Shown: positions 39,751 through 48,900, counted from the first letter of the stretch. The stretch: DNA of 64,000 nt from Zafaria cholistanensis (GCF_008580665.1 NZ_BKDJ01000015.1:16713-80712), one strand, 5' to 3'. The notes: generated by a model not told the origin, from the sequence alone. Translations and numbers: made by a program.

Positions 39751-41067
39751 ATGGAATGGCTCCTGCTGGCCGCAGGCCTGCTGCTGATCCTGGGTACCGG
39801 CTTCTTCGTCGCCGTTGAGTTCTCCCTCGTCGCCCTGGACCAGGCCACCGTGCAACGTTCCATCGACGCCGGGGAAAAAGGCGCCGCGCCGCTGATGCAC
39901 TGCGTGAAGTCCCTTTCCACCCAGCTGTCCTCGTGCCAGCTCGGCATCACCCTGACCACGCTGCTGACCGGCTACGTGATGGAGCCGTCCGTCGGGCGGC
40001 TGCTGGCGCCCCCGCTGGAGGCCGCCGGGCTCGGAACCGCGGCCGGGCCCACGGCGCTGGTGGTCGCCATGGTCCTGGCCACGCTGCTGTCGATGGTGAT
40101 CGGTGAACTGGTCCCAAAAAACCTGGCGATCGCCCGGGCCCTGCCCATCGGCCGCGCCCTGGCCGCCCCGCAGTTGGTGTTCACCGCCGTGTTCAAGCCC
40201 GCCATCGTGCTGCTGAACGGGTTCTCCAACCGTGTCCTCCACCTTTTCGGCCTCGAGGCCAAGGAGGAGATTTCCGGCGCGCGCAGCCCCGCGGAGCTGG
40301 CCTCCCTGGTGCGCCGCTCCGCGGAGCTGGGCACGCTGGACGCCGAGACCGCCAACTTCCTGGCCCGGACGCTGCGCTTCTCCGAGCGCTCCGCGGCCGA
40401 CGTAATGACTCCGCGCATCCGCATGGAAACGGTGCACCACGACGAGCCGCTGGCTGACGTCATCGAAACGGCGCGCCGCACCGGCTACTCCCGCTTTCCC
40501 GTCATTGGCGAATCCGCCGACGACGTCCTGGGCGTGTGCCACGTGAAGAAGGCGGTTGCCGTGCCACGCGCCAAGCGCGGGGAGCTGGTGGCCGCCAACA
40601 TCATGTCCGACATCATCGCCGTCCCCGAAACGGTGCACCTGGATGCGCTGCTGTCCCAGTTGCGCGAGGCCAACCTCCAGATGGCGATGGTTTTGGATGA
40701 GTATGGCGGCACCGCCGGCATGGTCACCCTCGAGGACCTGGTGGAGGAGATCGTTGGCGAGGTGTCCGACGAGCACGACCGCACCCAGCCCGGGGTCCTC
40801 CAGTCGGCGGACGGCAGCTGGTACCTGCCGGGGCTGTTGCGGCCCGACGAGGTCCGCGACCAGATCCGCGGCCTGGTGGTACCCGACGACGCCTCCTACG
40901 AGACGATCGGCGGCTACATCATGGCCACCCTGGGGCGGATCCCGGCGGCGGGCGACGAGGTCCCCGTGGGCGGCGGAACCCTGTCGGTCGTGCGGATGGA
41001 CGGCCGCCGCGTGGACCGGGTCCGCTTCACCGCGGCTGCCGAGGCGCCGGCGGAGGAGGTCCGATGA
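39751..41067 (+). CDS. CNNM/CorC-type membrane protein (hemolysin C family), full-length copy
   Basis: 438 residues: a DUF21/CNNM membrane domain with four helices (LLLAAGLLLILGTGFFVAVE; SSCQLGITLTTLLTGYVMEP; GELVPKNLAIARALP). A CBS pair (ADVMTPRIRMETVHHDEPLA ... IIAVPETVHLDALLSQLRE) and a C-terminal CorC_HlyC domain (LPGLLRPDEVRDQIRGL, GGYIMATLGRIPAAGDEV) follow. Proteins of this family act in magnesium or cobalt efflux and metal homeostasis; the hemolysin name is historical. A clear AGGGGGG lies eight bases before ATG. The stop overlaps the next ATG. Confidence 0.92.
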   Translation: MEWLLLAAGLLLILGTGFFVAVEFSLVALDQATVQRSIDAGEKGAAPLMHCVKSLSTQLSSCQLGITLTTLLTGYVMEPSVGRLLAPPLEAAGLGTAAGPTALVVAMVLATLLSMVIGELVPKNLAIARALPIGRALAAPQLVFTAVFKPAIVLLNGFSNRVLHLFGLEAKEEISGARSPAELASLVRRSAELGTLDAETANFLARTLRFSERSAADVMTPRIRMETVHHDEPLADVIETARRTGYSRFPVIGESADDVLGVCHVKKAVAVPRAKRGELVAANIMSDIIAVPETVHLDALLSQLREANLQMAMVLDEYGGTAGMVTLEDLVEEIVGEVSDEHDRTQPGVLQSADGSWYLPGLLRPDEVRDQIRGLVVPDDASYETIGGYIMATLGRIPAAGDEVPVGGGTLSVVRMDGRRVDRVRFTAAAEAPAEEVR

Positions 41068-42155
41068 GCGACTGGATGGGAATCCTGTGGCTGGCCGTGC
41101 TCCTGGTCGGCAACGCCTTCTTCGTCGGGGCCGAGTTCGCCGTCATGTCCGCGCGCCGCAGCCAGATCGAACCGCTGGCCGAGGCCGGCAGCAAGCGCGC
41201 CGCGATCGCCCTGCGGGCCATGGAGGATGTGTCCCTGATGCTGGCCGTGTGCCAGTTGGGCATCACGGTCTGCTCGCTGCTGATCCTCAATGTCGCCGAA
41301 CCGGCAATCCACCACCTGTTCGAGGCGCCGCTGAAGCTCCTGGGCGTGCCCGGGCAGTTCGCGGACCCCGTGGCCTTCGTGGTGGCGCTGATGATCGTCA
41401 CCTTCCTGCACGTCACCTTCGGCGAGATGGTCCCGAAGAACATCTCGGTCTCCGCGGCCGACAGGGCCGTGCTGCTGCTGGCCCCGCCGCTGGTGGGGAT
41501 GTCCCGGCTGGTCCATCCCGTGGTGGGCTCGCTGAACTGGTTCGCCAACAGCATCCTGCGCCTGATGGGCGTCGAACCCAAGAGCGAGGTCACCTCCTCC
41601 TTCACGCTGGAGGAGGTCCAGTCGATCGTCCAGGAATCGACCCGTCACGGTTTGGTGGAGGACGAGGCCGGGGTGATCTCCGGCGCGCTGGAGTTTTCCG
41701 GGCAGACGGCCGAAGACATCATGGTTCCGCTGGATGGACTGGTCTCCCTGCCGGTGGACACCACCCCGGCGCAGTTCGAGAAGGCGGTGGGACGCACCGG
41801 GTTCTCCCGCTTCACCATCCTCGACGAGGAGGAGAACATCTCCGGATACCTCCACCTGAAGGACGTGATGGCGATCCCGCCTTCCCGCTACGACGAGCCG
41901 ATCCCGGTGACCAAGCTGCGCTCGCTGGCGAACCTGAGCGGCGGCGCGGAAATCGAGGACGCGCTGGCCACCATGCAGCGCACCGGTTCCCACCTGGCCC
42001 GCGTCATTGACGCGCAGGGCACCACCCGGGGCGTGCTTTTCCTGGAGGACGTGCTGGAGCAGCTGGTGGGGGAGATTCGCGACGCGACGCAGGCCCGGGG
42101 CCAGCGGAGGCGCAACGAGGGAACCGATAATGAAAATCAGTCGCATCTAAGTTAG
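41064..42155 (+). CDS. CNNM/CorC-type membrane protein, shorter copy without the CorC_HlyC end
   Basis: 363 residues, paralogue of the preceding gene: the DUF21 domain (WLAVLLVGNAFFVGAEFAVM; VCQLGITVCSLLILNVAEPA; FGEMVPKNISVSAADRAV) and the CBS pair (DIMVPLDGLVSLPVDTTPA ... GVLFLEDVLEQLVGEIRD) are present. The chain ends where the C-terminal transporter-associated domain would begin. ATGA overlap makes a two-gene unit, a common arrangement in actinobacteria that suggests a heterodimer. Its last codons contain the Zur-box-like site of the zinc operon. Confidence 0.91.
   Translation: MSDWMGILWLAVLLVGNAFFVGAEFAVMSARRSQIEPLAEAGSKRAAIALRAMEDVSLMLAVCQLGITVCSLLILNVAEPAIHHLFEAPLKLLGVPGQFADPVAFVVALMIVTFLHVTFGEMVPKNISVSAADRAVLLLAPPLVGMSRLVHPVVGSLNWFANSILRLMGVEPKSEVTSSFTLEEVQSIVQESTRHGLVEDEAGVISGALEFSGQTAEDIMVPLDGLVSLPVDTTPAQFEKAVGRTGFSRFTILDEEENISGYLHLKDVMAIPPSRYDEPIPVTKLRSLANLSGGAEIEDALATMQRTGSHLARVIDAQGTTRGVLFLEDVLEQLVGEIRDATQARGQRRRNEGTDNENQSHLS
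42131..42145 (+). promoter_or_regulatory. Zur-box-like site upstream of the zinc transporter operon
   Basis: TGAAAATCAGTCGCA agrees at 11 of 15 positions with the actinobacterial Zur consensus TGAAAATGATTTTCA; the left half is perfect. It lies 69 bases before the znuA-like start, inside the end of the preceding gene. A zur gene is encoded 4.2 kb away. Confidence 0.5.
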
Positions 42156-42213
42156 GCTTGAGGGGCCGCTTTGGCGGCCCCGTACCTCCCGCTGCGAAAG
42201 GCGCCACCCTCCC

Positions 42214-43206
42214 ATGCGACATTTCCCGCACCGCCACCTCCTTCTGTCCCTGTCTGCCGCGGCCGCCCTGGCCCTGGCCGGGTGCGGCGCGGGTCCGGCT
42301 GCCGACACGGATGCGGACGCGAATGCGGGGGACGCCGGCATCGTGGTTGTTGCCTCCACCAGTGTGTACGCCGACGTGGTGCGGGCCGTGGGCGGGGACG
42401 AGGTCGACGTCCAGGCCCTGATCGACAAGACCTCCCAGGACCCGCACTCCTATGAAGCCACCGCGCAGGACAAGCTGCTGCTGTCCAAGGCGGACCTGGT
42501 GGTCGCCAACGGCGGCGGTTACGACCCCTTCATGGAGGTGCTGGCTGCGGACCTCAAGCTGCCCGAGGCCGCCGTGCTCTCCGCCGTCGAGTACTCCGGG
42601 GAGGCTGCGCATGCGGAGGAGGCCGGAGAGGAGTCCGCGGAGGAATCCTCCCCGGCCGGGGACCATGCCCACGCCCACTCGGCATTCAACGAGCACGTCT
42701 GGTACGACCTCCACGCCATGGAGGCGGTCGCCGGTGAGGTCGCCGGGCGGCTGGGGGCCCTGCGGCCGGAGTCCTCCGCGGCCTTCCGCGCGAACGCCGA
42801 GGCCTTCGCCCGCGGCCTTGAGCCGGCCGAGGCCAGGATTGAGGCCCTGGCCGCCAGCAACGCCGGAAAGCGCTTCGCCATGACCGAGCCCGTGCCCTAC
42901 TACCTCCTCGTTGAGGCGGGACTCGAGGACGGCACACCCGAGGGCTTCAGCGAGGCCATCGAAGAGGGCGGGGACGTGCCGCCGCTGCTGCTCAAGGAAC
43001 TGCAGGACGGCCTGGCGGGCGGGGAGTATGCTGTTTTGGCGTACAACGCCCAGACGTCCGGCCCCCAGACCGAAGCCGTGCGCCAAGCGGCCGTCGACGC
43101 GGGGGTCCCCGTGGTGGACTTCACCGAAACCCTGCCGGAAGGTATCGATTACGTGTCCTGGATGAACTCCAACGTCGGCGCGCTGGAGGCGGCGCTTGCC
43201 GGCTAA
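42214..43206 (+). CDS. znuA: zinc ABC transporter substrate-binding lipoprotein
   Basis: 330 residues. Lipoprotein signal ALALAGC at about residue 24. Cluster A-I metal-binding protein with His in DPHSYEAT and EHVWYDLHAM, Glu in FAMTEPVPYYLL, Asp in VVDFTETLP. Between helices it carries the His/Glu/Ser-rich loop (EAGEESAEESSPAGDHAHAH) that marks zinc-specific members and helps capture zinc. The contrast with the loop-less protein at 28533-29492 supports zinc here. The ATPase gene begins inside its last codons. Confidence 0.93.
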   Translation: MRHFPHRHLLLSLSAAAALALAGCGAGPAADTDADANAGDAGIVVVASTSVYADVVRAVGGDEVDVQALIDKTSQDPHSYEATAQDKLLLSKADLVVANGGGYDPFMEVLAADLKLPEAAVLSAVEYSGEAAHAEEAGEESAEESSPAGDHAHAHSAFNEHVWYDLHAMEAVAGEVAGRLGALRPESSAAFRANAEAFARGLEPAEARIEALAASNAGKRFAMTEPVPYYLLVEAGLEDGTPEGFSEAIEEGGDVPPLLLKELQDGLAGGEYAVLAYNAQTSGPQTEAVRQAAVDAGVPVVDFTETLPEGIDYVSWMNSNVGALEAALAG

Positions 43207-44038
43207 GCAGAACACCGCCGAGCCGGTGGTCCGCCTGCGCGCGGCGGGCCTGCACTTCGGGGACCGCGTCCTGTGGGAAGGGCTGGACCTGGACGTGGCC
43301 CCCGGCGAGTTCCTGGCCGTCCTGGGCCCCAACGGCTCCGGCAAGACCACCCTGCTGAAGGTCCTGCTGGGCCTGCAGCAGCTCAGCTCCGGCACCGTCG
43401 AGGTGTGCGGGCATCCGGCCACCCGCGGCTCGCGGCTGATCGGGACCATTCCGCAGCAGAAGGCCTTCCCCGGGAACACGCCCCTGCGCGCCCGCGACCT
43501 GGTGGCCCTGGGCATCGACGGCCACCGCTGGGGACCGCGGCTCTTCCGCAGGCGGCTCAATGAAAGGGTCGACGCCCTGCTGGAGCTGGTCGGGGCCACC
43601 GGGTACGCCGAGCGGCCCGTCGGCGTGCTCTCCGGCGGCGAGCAGCAGCGGCTGCGCGCGGCCCAGGCGCTCTCCGACGATCCGCGCCTGCTGCTGTGCG
43701 ACGAGCCCCTGCTGTCGCTGGACCTGCACCACCAGCGGGCTGTCTCCGCGCTGATCCACCGGCAGGCGTGCGACCGCGGCAGCGCGGTCGTCTTCGTCAC
43801 CCATGAGATCAACCCGATCCTGCAGTACGTCGACCGGGTCCTGTACCTGGCCGGCGGGCGTTTCCACGTAGGAACTCCGGCCGAGGTCATGACCAGCGAG
43901 ACGCTCTCCGAGCTGTACGGCAGCCCCATCGAAGTTTTCCGCAGCAACGGCCGGATCGTGGTCGTGGGCATGCCGGATACGGTGGAGCACCACCACGGGG
44001 CGGAAGCGGCCTCCCACGACGCCTTGGCAGGAAGCTAG
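43196..44038 (+). CDS. znuC: zinc ABC transporter ATPase
   Basis: 280 residues from TTG 43196, which has GGAGG six bases upstream inside the znuA end. Walker A GPNGSGKTTLLK, Q-loop GTIPQQKAFP, signature [16 protein letters not shown], Walker B LLLCDEPLLSLD, switch His VTHEIN. The C-terminal tail contains His residues (VEHHHGAE), as in many zinc transporters. Works with the neighbouring lipoprotein and permease. Confidence 0.94.
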   Translation: MPAKQNTAEPVVRLRAAGLHFGDRVLWEGLDLDVAPGEFLAVLGPNGSGKTTLLKVLLGLQQLSSGTVEVCGHPATRGSRLIGTIPQQKAFPGNTPLRARDLVALGIDGHRWGPRLFRRRLNERVDALLELVGATGYAERPVGVLSGGEQQRLRAAQALSDDPRLLLCDEPLLSLDLHHQRAVSALIHRQACDRGSAVVFVTHEINPILQYVDRVLYLAGGRFHVGTPAEVMTSETLSELYGSPIEVFRSNGRIVVVGMPDTVEHHHGAEAASHDALAGS

Positions 44039-44041
44039 GAC

Positions 44042-44938
44042 ATGGACCTCAACGATCTCCTCGGGACCATCTTCAGCTTCGAGAACTACGCCGAACTGCT
44101 CCCGCTGGTCACCAACTCGCTGATCGCCGGGGCCATCCTGGGGCTGGTCGGCGGGCTGGTGGGGATGTTCGTCATGATGCGGGACATGGCCTTCGCCGTC
44201 CACGGCATCGCCGAGCTCAGCTTCGCCGGGGCGGCCCTGGCCCTGCTCCTGGGGGCCAACGTGGTGTGGGGATCGGTGGCAGGGGCCCTTGCCGCCGCAC
44301 TGGTCTTGGGCCTGATGGGGGCCTCCGCAAAGGACCGCAACTCGATCACCGGCGTCCTGATGCCCTTCGGACTGGGCCTGGGCATCCTTTTCCTGGCCCT
44401 CTACGAGGGCCGCAGCGCCAACAAGTTCGGCCTGCTCACCGGCCAGATCGTGGCGGTGGACAGCGTCCAGTTGGGGCTGCTGGCCGGCTGCGCCGTCGTG
44501 GTGGTCATCGGCCTGGCCGTGATCTGGCGCCCGCTCACCTTCGCCAGCGTGGATCCAGCCGTTGCCGCGGCGCGCGGGGTGCCGGCGGGCCGGCTCTCCG
44601 TGGTGTTCATGCTCCTGCTGGGCCTGTCCGTGGCCCTGTCCATCCAGGTCGTGGGGGCCTTGCTGGTGCTGTCGCTGCTGGTCACCCCGGCCGCAGCGGC
44701 CCTGCGCGTGACCTCCCGCCCCACCCTGACGGTGGTGCTGAGCGTCGCCTTCGCCGTCCTCAGCGTCGTCGGGGGCATCCTGCTGGCCCTGGCCGGGCGG
44801 CTGCCGATCAGCCCCTACGTCACCACCATCTCCTTCCTGATCTACCTGGCGTGCCGCCTGATCGGCTGGCGCCGGACCGTGGCCGCCAGCCGCGCCAGGC
44901 GTCCGAAACCCGTGGCAGGTCCCGCCCCCGTCCGGTGA
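44042..44938 (+). CDS. znuB: zinc ABC transporter permease
   Basis: 298 residues, about eight helices, ABC-3 family (VMMRDMAFAVHGIAELSFAG; PAVAAARGVPAGRLSVVFML; RLPISPYVTTISFLIYLAC). The motif HGIAELSFAGAA replaces the HAVLPG of the manganese-type permease in this window, consistent with a different metal. ATG 44042 begins three bases after the ATPase stop. It ends the core zinc operon; the next gene may be part of it. Confidence 0.94.
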   Translation: MDLNDLLGTIFSFENYAELLPLVTNSLIAGAILGLVGGLVGMFVMMRDMAFAVHGIAELSFAGAALALLLGANVVWGSVAGALAAALVLGLMGASAKDRNSITGVLMPFGLGLGILFLALYEGRSANKFGLLTGQIVAVDSVQLGLLAGCAVVVVIGLAVIWRPLTFASVDPAVAAARGVPAGRLSVVFMLLLGLSVALSIQVVGALLVLSLLVTPAAAALRVTSRPTLTVVLSVAFAVLSVVGGILLALAGRLPISPYVTTISFLIYLACRLIGWRRTVAASRARRPKPVAGPAPVR

Positions 44939-45002
44939 CAAAGCCCCGGGGGCAACCTACGCTGGGGCCAACCCAGAAACGGACCCCGGGGGAGGCGGCG
45001 TC

Positions 45003-46388
45003 GTGAAGGAACCGGCCACGCAAAAGACCGCCACCACCAAACCCACCACCACACCCTCCGCGAAAAAATCCGCAGCCCGGAAGTCCGCAGCCCGGAAGTC
45101 TGCAGCCCGGAAGTCCTGGACCCTCCTTGTCCTGCTGCTGTGCGTGTCCTGCGCCGCGCCCGGAATTGCCGATGCCGGATCGCCCTGCGTTGTGGAGCGG
45201 GCCGACATGCCGCAAGGCTGGCGCCCCAGCGCGGAGCAGGAGAAGAAGCTCGCCGAGCGGCCCTGGACGGAGTCCGAGGCCCGTGAGGCCGCGTTCTCCA
45301 TCCGGACAGGCCTGCGGGAAATGCTGGACTTCTACGCGCGGAAGCCGTCCGCGGTCGAGGACATTTGGGAGGACTCGGTGGCTTCCCTGGTGGAGGTGAC
45401 TTACTCCAGCGCCAACACCGCTGAGTTGGACGCAGCGGCCAGCGACGGCGCGCGGCGCAACCTTTCCCGGCTGATCCAGCCATACCTGAAACGCACGCCC
45501 AAATCCGTGGAGTGCGGGGAGTACGGGGAGATCCTGCCCCTGGCCGTCTACGCAGGCAGCCGGTACGAGGACAACGATGCGCGGACCGCCAGGATGGTGA
45601 AGCTCTCGAACGCGGCCGCTAAGCGGTGCGGATCGCTTGAGGCCGCGACCGGCATCGACCACGGCCCCGTCATCGCGGGGGAGAAGCCGGCCACGGACGA
45701 AGAGGTCTTCGACCTGGTCATCTGGAGCCTGCTGTTCATCGAGGGCCAACTGGTCCCGGGCCTGGAAATGCCCCCCGGCGCCACCGAACTTCCGGCCCGG
45801 CTGTGGGAGTTCCTGCGGACCTACCCGCTGCCGGATGCCTCCACCTACCCGGGCGGCGCGCACAACGAGGACTTCATCGAAAACGCCTACCTGGCCACCC
45901 ACATCGCCTACATCCCCACGGGCAACCACCGCTTCCCGCTGTACGTGCAGGACTCGACGGCCCTGTACCAGTTCCACCGCGCCAACTTCTACGCGGTGCT
46001 GGAGATGGGGGAGCTGGACTTGGTGGCCGAGTTCGTGGACTCGCTGCGCCAGTACGGATGCACCCCGGCGAACGACCGCCAGGTGCTGGACGGCACCCGG
46101 TACCTGCTGGACCTCTTCCACGCCGGCGGAGACAGCTGGATGGCCTACCGCGAGCCGGGGGAGGAGGATGCGGAAGTGGAAAGCTACGACTTCATCCACA
46201 AGGCCTGGACCGCGGTCCTGGGCGTGCGTGAACGCACCATCGAACCGGCCCTGCCGGGCACCTACGGAGGGATCGTGCGGAGCTGGCTCCCCGCCCCCGG
46301 CCCGTCCGCGGCCAACCCGCCCGGAACCGGCCCTTCCGCCGCCGGCGCCTATCCCCCCGGCAGGGCGCAGGCGGGGCAGAGCCCGTAG
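45003..46388 (+). CDS. exported protein of unknown function downstream of the zinc transporter
   Basis: 461 residues from GTG 45003 (GGGGGAGG seven bases upstream). A basic n-region of SAARK repeats (three 15-bp DNA units, 45069-45113) precedes a hydrophobic stretch WTLLVLLLCVSC, so it is exported; a lipobox is possible at the Cys but not clear. The body is about 350 residues, acidic and helical, without a motif I recognise (for example ALYQFHRANFYAVLEMGELD and LDLFHAGGDSWMAYREPGE). The end is Pro/Gly-rich. It follows the zinc permease by 64 bases on the same strand and runs 40 bases into the convergent zur gene. Zinc-related function is only inferred from location. Confidence 0.7.
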   Translation: MKEPATQKTATTKPTTTPSAKKSAARKSAARKSAARKSWTLLVLLLCVSCAAPGIADAGSPCVVERADMPQGWRPSAEQEKKLAERPWTESEAREAAFSIRTGLREMLDFYARKPSAVEDIWEDSVASLVEVTYSSANTAELDAAASDGARRNLSRLIQPYLKRTPKSVECGEYGEILPLAVYAGSRYEDNDARTARMVKLSNAAAKRCGSLEAATGIDHGPVIAGEKPATDEEVFDLVIWSLLFIEGQLVPGLEMPPGATELPARLWEFLRTYPLPDASTYPGGAHNEDFIENAYLATHIAYIPTGNHRFPLYVQDSTALYQFHRANFYAVLEMGELDLVAEFVDSLRQYGCTPANDRQVLDGTRYLLDLFHAGGDSWMAYREPGEEDAEVESYDFIHKAWTAVLGVRERTIEPALPGTYGGIVRSWLPAPGPSAANPPGTGPSAAGAYPPGRAQAGQSP

Positions 46389-46762
46389 ATCTCCACGGTG
46401 TGGGAGGGCGAGACGTAGCCGTGCTCGGCGGCCACGCGCGCGGCCCAGCTTTCGACCGACGGGGCCTCCACCTCCACGGTGCGCCCGCAACTGCGGCAGA
46501 CCAGGTGGTGGTGGTGGTGCTCGGCGCGGCACTTGCGGTAGACGGCCTCGCCGTCAGTGCTGCGCAGGACATCGACCTGGCCGGCCTCGGCCATCGACTG
46601 GAGCAGGCGGTAGACCGTCGCCAGGGACACCTTGGCCCCCTCCCCGTGCAGCCGGCGGTGCAGTTCCTGTGCGCTGACGAAGTCGTCGACGTCGGCCAGC
46701 GCCGCCGTCACGGCGGTGCGCTGCCGTGTGGTGCGGTGCTTTTCGGGGACCGTGCTGGCCAT
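46349..46762 (-). CDS. zur: zinc uptake regulator, Fur family
   Basis: 137 residues. Winged helix TTRQRTAVTAALADVDDFVSA with KVSLATVYRLLQSMAEAGQV, then the metal domain with EHHHHHLVCRSCGRTVEVEA and the second structural-zinc Cys pair GLCPACALPG. The two CxxC pairs and His run are those of Fur-family zinc or iron sensors; the closeness of the zinc transporter and its Zur-like box points to Zur. ATG 46762 matches the family start. Its 3-prime end overlaps the exported-protein gene by 40 bases, convergently. Confidence 0.9.
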   Translation of the reverse strand: MASTVPEKHRTTRQRTAVTAALADVDDFVSAQELHRRLHGEGAKVSLATVYRLLQSMAEAGQVDVLRSTDGEAVYRKCRAEHHHHHLVCRSCGRTVEVEAPSVESWAARVAAEHGYVSPSHTVEIYGLCPACALPGG

Positions 46763-46898
46763 GCGGTGTGGGCTCCTGCGGTTCGGGTCGGCGGTGCCCA
46801 CCAGCCTACCAGCGCCACGACGCGCCGGCCGGGGCCGTCCGTCCCGGCAGACGGAAAAAGCGTGGTGGCGGCGGATGGCCGCCGCTAGGCTGAGCCCC

Positions 46899-47555
46899 AT
46901 GAAGCTCACCAAGTACGGCCACGCCTGCGTCCGCCTCGAAAAGGACGGCCGGGTCCTGGTCATCGATCCCGGAACGTTCAGCGACGTCGCCGCGGCCCTT
47001 GAGGGCGCCGACGCGGTCCTGGTCACCCACGAGCATGCGGACCACCTGGACACCACCCGCGTCCTGCCGGCCCTGGCCGCGGACCCGGACCTGGTCCTGT
47101 ACGCCCCGGCCCCGCTGGCGGCCACGCTGCGCGACGGGGCCGGGGACGCCGCCACCCGCATCCTGGACGCGGTCCCCGAGGCCGCCTTCGACCTGGCGGG
47201 CTTCAGCGTGCGCACTTACGGCGGCCAGCACGCGCTGATCCACGCCCACATCCCCGTGGTGCACAACATCGGCTACGTCATCGACGAAGCCCTCTACCAC
47301 CCGGGCGATTCGTTCACCGTCCCGCACGACGTCCAGGTCACGACGCTGCTGGTTCCGGCCCACGCGCCGTGGTCCAAGTCCGGCGAGGTGATCGACTTCG
47401 TCATCGCCGTCCGTCCCAAAAAGGTCTACCCGATCCACGACGGACTGCTCAACGAGCGCGGCCTGGCCCTGGTCGACGGCCACGTGGGACGCTTCGGCGG
47501 CCTCTACGGGGCCAGCTACGAGCGCCTCGAGTCCGGGGTCGGCCGCGAGGTGTGA
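46899..47555 (+). CDS. metallo-beta-lactamase-fold hydrolase (UlaG-like)
   Basis: 218 residues. MKLTKYGHACVRLEKDGRVL is the N-terminal signature of the small MBL-fold family related to UlaG/YtnP. The metal motif is VTHEHADHLD (HxHxDH), further ligands are in YGGQHALIHAHIP, HPGDSFTVP and YPIHDGLLN. A zinc or other dinuclear hydrolase is expected; the substrate is unknown. ATG 46899 chosen; the upstream frame lies opposite zur and is not conserved. Divergent from zur with a 136-base gap. Confidence 0.9.
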   Translation: MKLTKYGHACVRLEKDGRVLVIDPGTFSDVAAALEGADAVLVTHEHADHLDTTRVLPALAADPDLVLYAPAPLAATLRDGAGDAATRILDAVPEAAFDLAGFSVRTYGGQHALIHAHIPVVHNIGYVIDEALYHPGDSFTVPHDVQVTTLLVPAHAPWSKSGEVIDFVIAVRPKKVYPIHDGLLNERGLALVDGHVGRFGGLYGASYERLESGVGREV

Positions 47556-47667
47556 GCCCCCTGCCGCGGCCGGCGCCAACCCCGGGGGAGGCGCCCGCCG
47601 GCCAGGCCCGCCACGCCGGGGCCCGTCCGCGGTGGCGGGGCACACCGGCGGCGGGTAAGTTCAAGGC

Positions 47668-48900
47668 ATGATCGGACGACCCGTACCTCCGCCCCTGGGC
47701 TCGCTCAGGCGCGCCACCGCGGCCCGCGCCGGGGCCGCCCACCGGGCTTCCGCCTACGGCATCGCCGAGCGCGGCGGTCCGCTCGTCGCCCTGGAGGTGC
47801 CCCGCCGCGCGGCGCTGCCGGACGACGTCGTCATCGACATCGACTTCTGCGGCCTCTGCCACTCCGACGTGCACGCCGGACGCGGGGAATGGGGGGCCCG
47901 GCAGCTGCCCCTGGTCCCGGGCCACGAGATCGTCGGACGCGTGGCCGCAGTGGGCCGGGAGGTCAGCGGCTTCGCAGTGGGGCAGCGCGTGGGCGTAGGC
48001 TGCCTGGTGGACTCCTGCCGGGAGTGCGCCTCCTGCAGGGAGGGGCTGGAGCAGTTCTGCGAGCGCGGGGGCGTGGGCACCTACGGGGCCCTGGACCGGC
48101 GCACCGGGGAGTACACCCAGGGCGGATACTCCTCCTCGATCGTCGTGAACCAGGGCTACGTGCTGCACGTGCCCGAGTCCCTGGACCCGGCCGCGGCCGC
48201 CCCGCTTTTGTGCGCCGGCATCACCACCTACTCGCCGCTGCGCCACTTCGGGGCCGGACCCGGTTCCGGCGTCGGAGTCGTGGGCCTGGGCGGACTCGGC
48301 CACATGGCGGTCAAGCTGGCCAAGGCGCTGGGGGCCTCCGTCACCGTCTTCACCACCAGCGCATCCAAGGTGGAGGCCGCCCGGGCGCTCGGCGCGGACA
48401 CGGTTGTTGTCTCCGGCGACGCCGAGGCGATGAAGCCGGTCCGGCACACGCTGGACCTGGTGATCGATACCGTCGCGGCCCCGCACAGCCTGGACCCGTA
48501 CTTCGCCACGCTGCGCCGCGACGGGACCCTGGTCCAGCTGGGCCTGCCCGGGGAACCCATGCCCCCGGTCAACCCGCGTCCGCTGCTGGCGCGGCGCCTG
48601 CGCTACACGGGTTCGCCGATCGGCGGTATCGCCGAAACCCAGGAGATGCTGGACTTCTGCGCCGAGCACGCGGTGGCGGCGGAGGTCGAGGTCGTGGACG
48701 CGGCCGGGCTGAACGCCGCCTGGGACCGCATGGTCGCCGGGGACGTGCGCTACCGCTTCGTGCTGGACGCCTCGACCCTGCCCGCACCGCAGACGCCCGC
48801 ACCGCCAACGTCCGCACCGCCAACGTCCGCACCGCAGACGCCCGCACCGCCAACGTCCGCACCGCGCACTTCCGCCCCCCAGACGCCCCCCGCCGAGTAA
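47668..48900 (+). CDS. zinc-dependent alcohol dehydrogenase with a repetitive C-terminal tail
   Basis: 410 residues. Medium-chain dehydrogenase with the catalytic zinc set CGLCHSDVHAGRGEWG and PGHEIVGRV, structural zinc Cys in DSCRECASCREGLEQFC, and Rossmann GVVGLGGLGHMAVKLAKALG. This pattern (cinnamyl-alcohol/YahK type) usually prefers NADP(H) and reduces aldehydes. The normal protein ends around DVRYRFVLDAS; after it come about 35 residues of Pro/Ala/Thr/Ser repeats from seven 15-bp DNA units (48781-48885), which look like slippage extension. ATG 47668 has AAGG upstream; a later start after the Ala/Arg-rich first 25 residues cannot be excluded. Confidence 0.92.
   Translation: MIGRPVPPPLGSLRRATAARAGAAHRASAYGIAERGGPLVALEVPRRAALPDDVVIDIDFCGLCHSDVHAGRGEWGARQLPLVPGHEIVGRVAAVGREVSGFAVGQRVGVGCLVDSCRECASCREGLEQFCERGGVGTYGALDRRTGEYTQGGYSSSIVVNQGYVLHVPESLDPAAAAPLLCAGITTYSPLRHFGAGPGSGVGVVGLGGLGHMAVKLAKALGASVTVFTTSASKVEAARALGADTVVVSGDAEAMKPVRHTLDLVIDTVAAPHSLDPYFATLRRDGTLVQLGLPGEPMPPVNPRPLLARRLRYTGSPIGGIAETQEMLDFCAEHAVAAEVEVVDAAGLNAAWDRMVAGDVRYRFVLDASTLPAPQTPAPPTSAPPTSAPQTPAPPTSAPRTSAPQTPPAE
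48781..48885 (+). repeat. seven tandem 15-bp units at the 3-prime end of the dehydrogenase gene
   Basis: Units are variants of CCCGCACCGCCAACG in register from 48781, encoding five-residue TPAPP/TSAPP-type repeats. Every unit is a multiple of three, so the frame is kept to the stop at 48898-48900. Confidence 0.93.

Noticed and set aside
45003..45180. Clear lipoprotein lipobox in the exported unknown
   Set aside because: CVSC and the surrounding residues do not match a good L-(A/S)-(G/A)-C lipobox, so only export is claimed.
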